Below, in pieces: positions 61,187-64,000 of a DNA stretch of 64,000 bases. The notes beneath the pieces are model-generated. The model did not search any database. It had not been told where the DNA came from and saw only the letters and a list, made by a program, of their open reading frames with translations. How positions within the stretch are numbered: position 1 is the stretch's first letter; each line of letters begins with the position of its first letter. Source of the DNA: Mucilaginibacter_A sp050955045 (GTDB lineage Bacteria; Bacteroidota; Bacteroidia; Sphingobacteriales; Sphingobacteriaceae); contig JBPBQV010000001.1 in NCBI GenBank assembly GCA_050955045.1, positions 62,001 to 126,000 of the forward strand, in the 5' to 3' direction. Position numbers and translations under genes: made by a program.

Positions 61187-63106
61187 TTAATCCAGCTTAT
61201 ATCTTACAAAAGCTTCCATCGCTTCGTATTCTGCCAAACCAAGTTTATCGTAAGCGCAAGCCGTTTCGCGATTGCGGTCTTCTGCCCGAACCCAAAACTC
61301 GCGCGAATCATCACCCGGGAAAACCGGCAAATCTTTTTGCGACTGGTGTTTGTAAATAGCCAGACGTTTGCGGATTACTTCCTGCGGAGAAAGCGGCACG
61401 GCCATTTCAATTTCATGCGTTTCAAACTCATGCCATGCGCCGCGGTACAGCCAGATCCAGCAGTTTTTCGTCCACTCTTCGTCTTTTAACCGTTTCAAAG
61501 CTTCAACCATAATGTCAAAACAGATTCTGTGCGTGCCATGCGGATCGGCAAAATCTCCGGCAGCGAAAATCTGGTGGGGTTTTACCGCCTGCAAAAGCTT
61601 AATGGTTTTCTGGATATCATCATCGTAATTTACACCTTTCTGAACTTTAGAACGATCATAAAAAGGCAGATCCATAAAATGAATCTTCTCATCCGGAACG
61701 CCTGCAAAACGTGCCCCGGCAATTGCTTCTCCTTTGCGGATCAGGCCTTTTACCGTTTTCATTTCCTGCGGATCTTCTTCGTTGGGTTGTTTGTTTTGGG
61801 AGAAAGTGCGCAGACTATCATACAAACTTTCCAATCCTGAAGCGGCATCGCCCTGGCTTTTGGCAAAATCAATGGCAAACTCTACGTAACGCAGCGCATC
61901 ATCATCCCAAACGGCATTGTTTCCCGAAGTTTGATAAGCTACATGCACATCATGGCCCTGGTCAACCAGACGGATAAACGTGCCGCCAACCGAAATTACA
62001 TCATCATCCGGGTGCGGCGAAAACACAATCACACGCTTTTTGGCCGGTTCGGCGCGTTCCGGCCGCTGGCTGTCTTCCGCATTTGGTTTGCCGCCCGGCC
62101 AGCCGGTAATGGTATGCTGTACCTGGTTAAAAATATTAATGTTGATGTTGTAAACCGGCCCTTGCTCGGTGGCTAATTGCGCCATGCCGTGGTTGTTGTA
62201 ATCTTCTTCGGTCAGTTTTAAAACGGGCTTGTTCACTTTTCCGGCCAGCCAGATCACCGCTTTTTTAATCAGCTTGTCCGTCCACAGGCAATCCTTAACC
62301 AGCCAAGGCGTGTTAAAACGGGTCAATTGCTCGGCTGCACCTTCATCCAGCACAAATTCCACATTATCGGATAACTGCAGATACGTGGCAGGCACATCCG
62401 AAGAAATTTCCCCTTCCACCGCTTTTTTGATAATGGAAGCTTTTTTAGAATTCCAGGCCATCAAAATAATTTCCCGCGCTTTAAAAATCGTACCGATGCC
62501 CATCGTAATGGCTTTGACCGGTACGTTTTCTTTTCCGCCAAAATCATGGGAAGCATCACGGCGCGTCAGATCATCCAAAGTAACCAGACGTGTGCCGGAG
62601 TTGGGTGCCGATCCTGGCTCGTTAAAACCAATGTGGCCCGTACGGCCGATTCCTAAAACCTGCAAATCCAGACCGCCGTAACTGCTGATTTTTTTTTCGT
62701 ATTCCAAACAAAAAGCGGCAACATCTTCCTGCTTCAGCGTGCCGTCCGGAATGTGTATATTTTCCTTTTTGATGTCGATATGATCAAAAAGATTCTCGTT
62801 CATAAACGTTACATAACTTTGCGCCGCATCCAGCTTCATAGGATAATATTCGTCCAGGTTGAAGGTGATTACGTTTGCAAAACTCAAACCTTGTTCGCGG
62901 TGCAGCCGGATCAGTTCCGCATAAACCTTCACCGGCGTTGCGCCTGTTGCCAGTCCTAAAATCGTTTTTTCGCCTCTGTCATTTTTAGCAGTAATCAGGT
63001 CAGCGATCCTTTTTGCCACTTTTTTAGAGGCAAAAGAAGCATCAGGATATACCGTTACCGGCAACTTTTCGTATCGGGTTTCTTCCAGCAAATTTAAACG
63101 GGCCAT
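61187..63106 (-). CDS. nagB: Glucosamine-6-phosphate deaminase fused to a PIG-L (LmbE) deacetylase-like domain
   Basis: The protein has 639 residues. Residues ~20-260 are NagB (TILGLATGATPVKVYAEL, FNLDEYYPM, GIGRTGHIGFNEPGS). Residues ~350-620 are a LmbE/PIG-L domain (VIVFSPHPDDDVISVGGTFI, AVWDDD, DFADPHGTHRICFD) with its zinc-binding His-Pro-Asp-Asp. Deaminase converts GlcN6P to fructose-6-phosphate. The PIG-L part might act as N-deacetylase on a GlcNAc derivative, joining the two steps, but this fusion has not been proven to do so to my knowledge. It is common in Bacteroidota. It is cytosolic: no signal peptide. Confidence 0.92.
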   Translation of the reverse strand: MARLNLLEETRYEKLPVTVYPDASFASKKVAKRIADLITAKNDRGEKTILGLATGATPVKVYAELIRLHREQGLSFANVITFNLDEYYPMKLDAAQSYVTFMNENLFDHIDIKKENIHIPDGTLKQEDVAAFCLEYEKKISSYGGLDLQVLGIGRTGHIGFNEPGSAPNSGTRLVTLDDLTRRDASHDFGGKENVPVKAITMGIGTIFKAREIILMAWNSKKASIIKKAVEGEISSDVPATYLQLSDNVEFVLDEGAAEQLTRFNTPWLVKDCLWTDKLIKKAVIWLAGKVNKPVLKLTEEDYNNHGMAQLATEQGPVYNININIFNQVQHTITGWPGGKPNAEDSQRPERAEPAKKRVIVFSPHPDDDVISVGGTFIRLVDQGHDVHVAYQTSGNNAVWDDDALRYVEFAIDFAKSQGDAASGLESLYDSLRTFSQNKQPNEEDPQEMKTVKGLIRKGEAIAGARFAGVPDEKIHFMDLPFYDRSKVQKGVNYDDDIQKTIKLLQAVKPHQIFAAGDFADPHGTHRICFDIMVEALKRLKDEEWTKNCWIWLYRGAWHEFETHEIEMAVPLSPQEVIRKRLAIYKHQSQKDLPVFPGDDSREFWVRAEDRNRETACAYDKLGLAEYEAMEAFVRYKLD

Positions 63107-63149
63107 ACTTTTGTATTTAATTTCGTGTGATTGATATTGAAGTAGATTT

Positions 63150-64000
63150 CTATTTAATACTAATAAACTGTTCGGGCAGGTTCCAGCCGCTTACCGAAAG
63201 CTGCGGCGCGTTCATGCCGGATGCGTTTTCTATCACTACTTTTTTGGTTTCGCCGGGCAAAACCGAAACGTAATTGTCATCATAAAAAACCGGTAAAACA
63301 CGTTTGTGCGTTGCGCCATCCACCAGTGATAACCGGTTAAAAAACGCCATTGGTGCTCTGGCAGGATTGCTTAGCGAAACCTCAATTTTGCCGTTGCTTA
63401 GTTTTTGTGCCGACGTTTGTAACTGCGATTTGGGCAATTGCTGCAAACCCGAATGATTGCCAGTTGCATCCGGCAGCCAGTAAATATTCTCACTCAGTTT
63501 ATTTTTGTTTTTGTCGAGAATTTGCAGGCACAGAAACACACCTTGCGCTTTTGCCCGCTGATCGACTACTGTTTTTATCGGCAAAAAACCTTTAACCGAT
63601 GTGGGTTGTGCTTCTACAAAAACCTGTGTAATGGCACTGTCCAAACCATTCATATCAATGGTTTTGGCTATCAGCATCAGATCACGCTTCGTTTCAAAAG
63701 TATTATTCACGATGGAAACCATGCCCGAAAACGGATTGTACATCGCGTGCAGCGGCTCACTTCCGCTATGCAAACCGTACAAACAAGCATTCGGATCCAA
63801 ATAATAATCGTACATCTGGCCACGCATCGCCGTCCACGGGTTTTGCGTTTTCCAGATGATCGTGCCTGTGTACCAGCTCCACATGTGCGAACTAAAACCT
63901 TCCATCAAAGCGCGGTACTGATCGTAGTTAACCAACTGCGCTTTCGTAGCAAAATCTTCCGCATTTTTAGCTTTTCCATATGGATCGATGGAAGCATCAT
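63150..64000 (-). CDS. GH2-family exo-glycosidase (glucosaminidase/mannosidase-like), C-terminal part
   Basis: The gene enters from the right edge and only its last ~283 codons are visible. The text DASIDPYGKAKNAEDFATKA, then QLVNYDQYRALMEG matches the region after the catalytic residues in exo-beta-D-glucosaminidase or beta-mannosidase-type GH2 enzymes. Ig-like domains follow, ending GETKKVVIENASG. It is the first visible gene of the operon and continues beyond the window. Catalytic glutamates are outside the visible part. Confidence 0.82.
   Translation of the reverse strand, partial: DASIDPYGKAKNAEDFATKAQLVNYDQYRALMEGFSSHMWSWYTGTIIWKTQNPWTAMRGQMYDYYLDPNACLYGLHSGSEPLHAMYNPFSGMVSIVNNTFETKRDLMLIAKTIDMNGLDSAITQVFVEAQPTSVKGFLPIKTVVDQRAKAQGVFLCLQILDKNKNKLSENIYWLPDATGNHSGLQQLPKSQLQTSAQKLSNGKIEVSLSNPARAPMAFFNRLSLVDGATHKRVLPVFYDDNYVSVLPGETKKVVIENASGMNAPQLSVSGWNLPEQFISIK

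Larger units (their letters stand above)
1389..63577. repeat. Dispersed TAAAARMAGYA element family, 59 exact copies
   Basis: Hand scan, left ends of 11-bp exact matches. TAAAAGAAGYA plus: 3775, 8785, 12863, 14712, 27152, 30038, 31274, 31350, 34512, 36267, 42571, 46088, 46401, 48547, 49679, 54613, 61057; minus: 2717, 2830, 7704, 10194, 12320, 14732, 19255, 19373, 21279, 23422, 36183, 42501, 51903, 56656, 59420. TAAAAACAGYA plus: 17656, 30025, 41065, 44054, 48484, 51084, 56327, 56914, 58223, 58807, 60678; minus: 1389, 12539, 13609, 16728, 17159, 20252, 22965, 25394, 27815, 28524, 31229, 49753, 52949, 54030, 55261, 63567. One-mismatch copies: 29794, 34087, 40257, 43454, 51020, 56006, 63031. The extended consensus adds a T-tract then 5-8 bases upstream and T or TC downstream. 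Confidence 0.9.

Noticed and set aside
1389..63577. Element as Chi site, KOPS or matS
   Set aside because: Chi and KOPS show strand skew; here copies are 28 plus and 31 minus. matS is a palindrome confined to the terminus. This argument rests on one window only.
1389..63577. Element explained by signal-peptide codons (TTTTTA leucine/phenylalanine)
   Set aside because: Explains some AC-type copies in signal peptides (1389, 41065, 48484, 56327, 58223) but not intergenic copies, copies on the opposite strand or the shared T-tract.
1..64000. tRNA, rRNA or mobile element genes
   Set aside because: No cloverleaf, rRNA-like stretch, transposase or integrase motif was seen in any gap or reading frame.

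Overview
The window looks like a chromosomal segment of a Bacteroidota bacterium, most likely a soil or freshwater Sphingobacteriaceae member (Pedobacter/Mucilaginibacter-like). The basis is the SusC/SusD pair, lipoprotein signals followed by lysines, DUF6600, DUF5689 and DUF6766 proteins, a TTG-N19-TAnnTTTG promoter and weak Shine-Dalgarno signals. The genus is inference. No tRNA, rRNA, CRISPR array, prophage or transposase was seen.

Layout. 1-8.8 kb: a 5'-truncated FG-GAP repeat protein, a vanadium-haloperoxidase/PAP2-like lipoprotein, a DUF6766 membrane protein, a divergent histidine kinase and lone receiver, a DUF6600 protein with a Gln-rich tail cut by an in-frame stop, and a 2OG-Fe(II) oxygenase. 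8.9-10.4 kb: a GT39-type membrane glycosyltransferase. 10.5-19.6 kb: a minus-strand sulfur assimilation operon (cysH, cysD, cysN, osmC-like, metZ, a sulfite reductase with a HEPN-like tail, a siroheme-dehydrogenase/TSUP fusion, an Rrf2 regulator). A consensus promoter and a SAM-I-type riboswitch precede it. 19.7-22 kb: a YoeB-type toxin-antitoxin pair, a LuxE-like adenylating enzyme and a PH/SHOCT protein. 22.1-33.9 kb: nitrate assimilation (porin, NarK-type transporter, a NasC-reductase fusion, a rubredoxin-tailed reductase-like protein, nirB, nirD) with a Crp/Fnr regulator. 34.5-46 kb: DUF5689, SusD and SusC on the minus strand, then a Tat-type metallophosphoesterase, a small outer-membrane protein and a beta-propeller/phosphoesterase on the plus strand. 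46.2-64 kb: a tightly packed minus-strand glycan-degradation operon (GH92, sialidase-like, GHL10-like, CBM9-like, GH29, GH20, GH35, GH125, sugar MFS transporter, NagB-PIG-L fusion, partial GH2). Together these activities fit stepwise dismantling of N-glycan-type oligosaccharides, with GlcNAc entering through NagB.

The most unusual signal is not a gene. An 11-bp motif, TAAAAGAAGYA or its sister TAAAAACAGYA, occurs by hand count 59 times (about one per kb) in nearly equal numbers on both strands. It occurs inside genes in several reading frames and is concentrated in gaps between genes. Many copies have a T-tract 5-8 bases upstream, and three gaps hold copies as inverted pairs that can form hairpins. 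Density, lack of polarity, A/T flank and hairpin pairs resemble the DNA uptake sequences of Neisseria and Pasteurellaceae. I know of no description of such a system in this group. The function is unproven.
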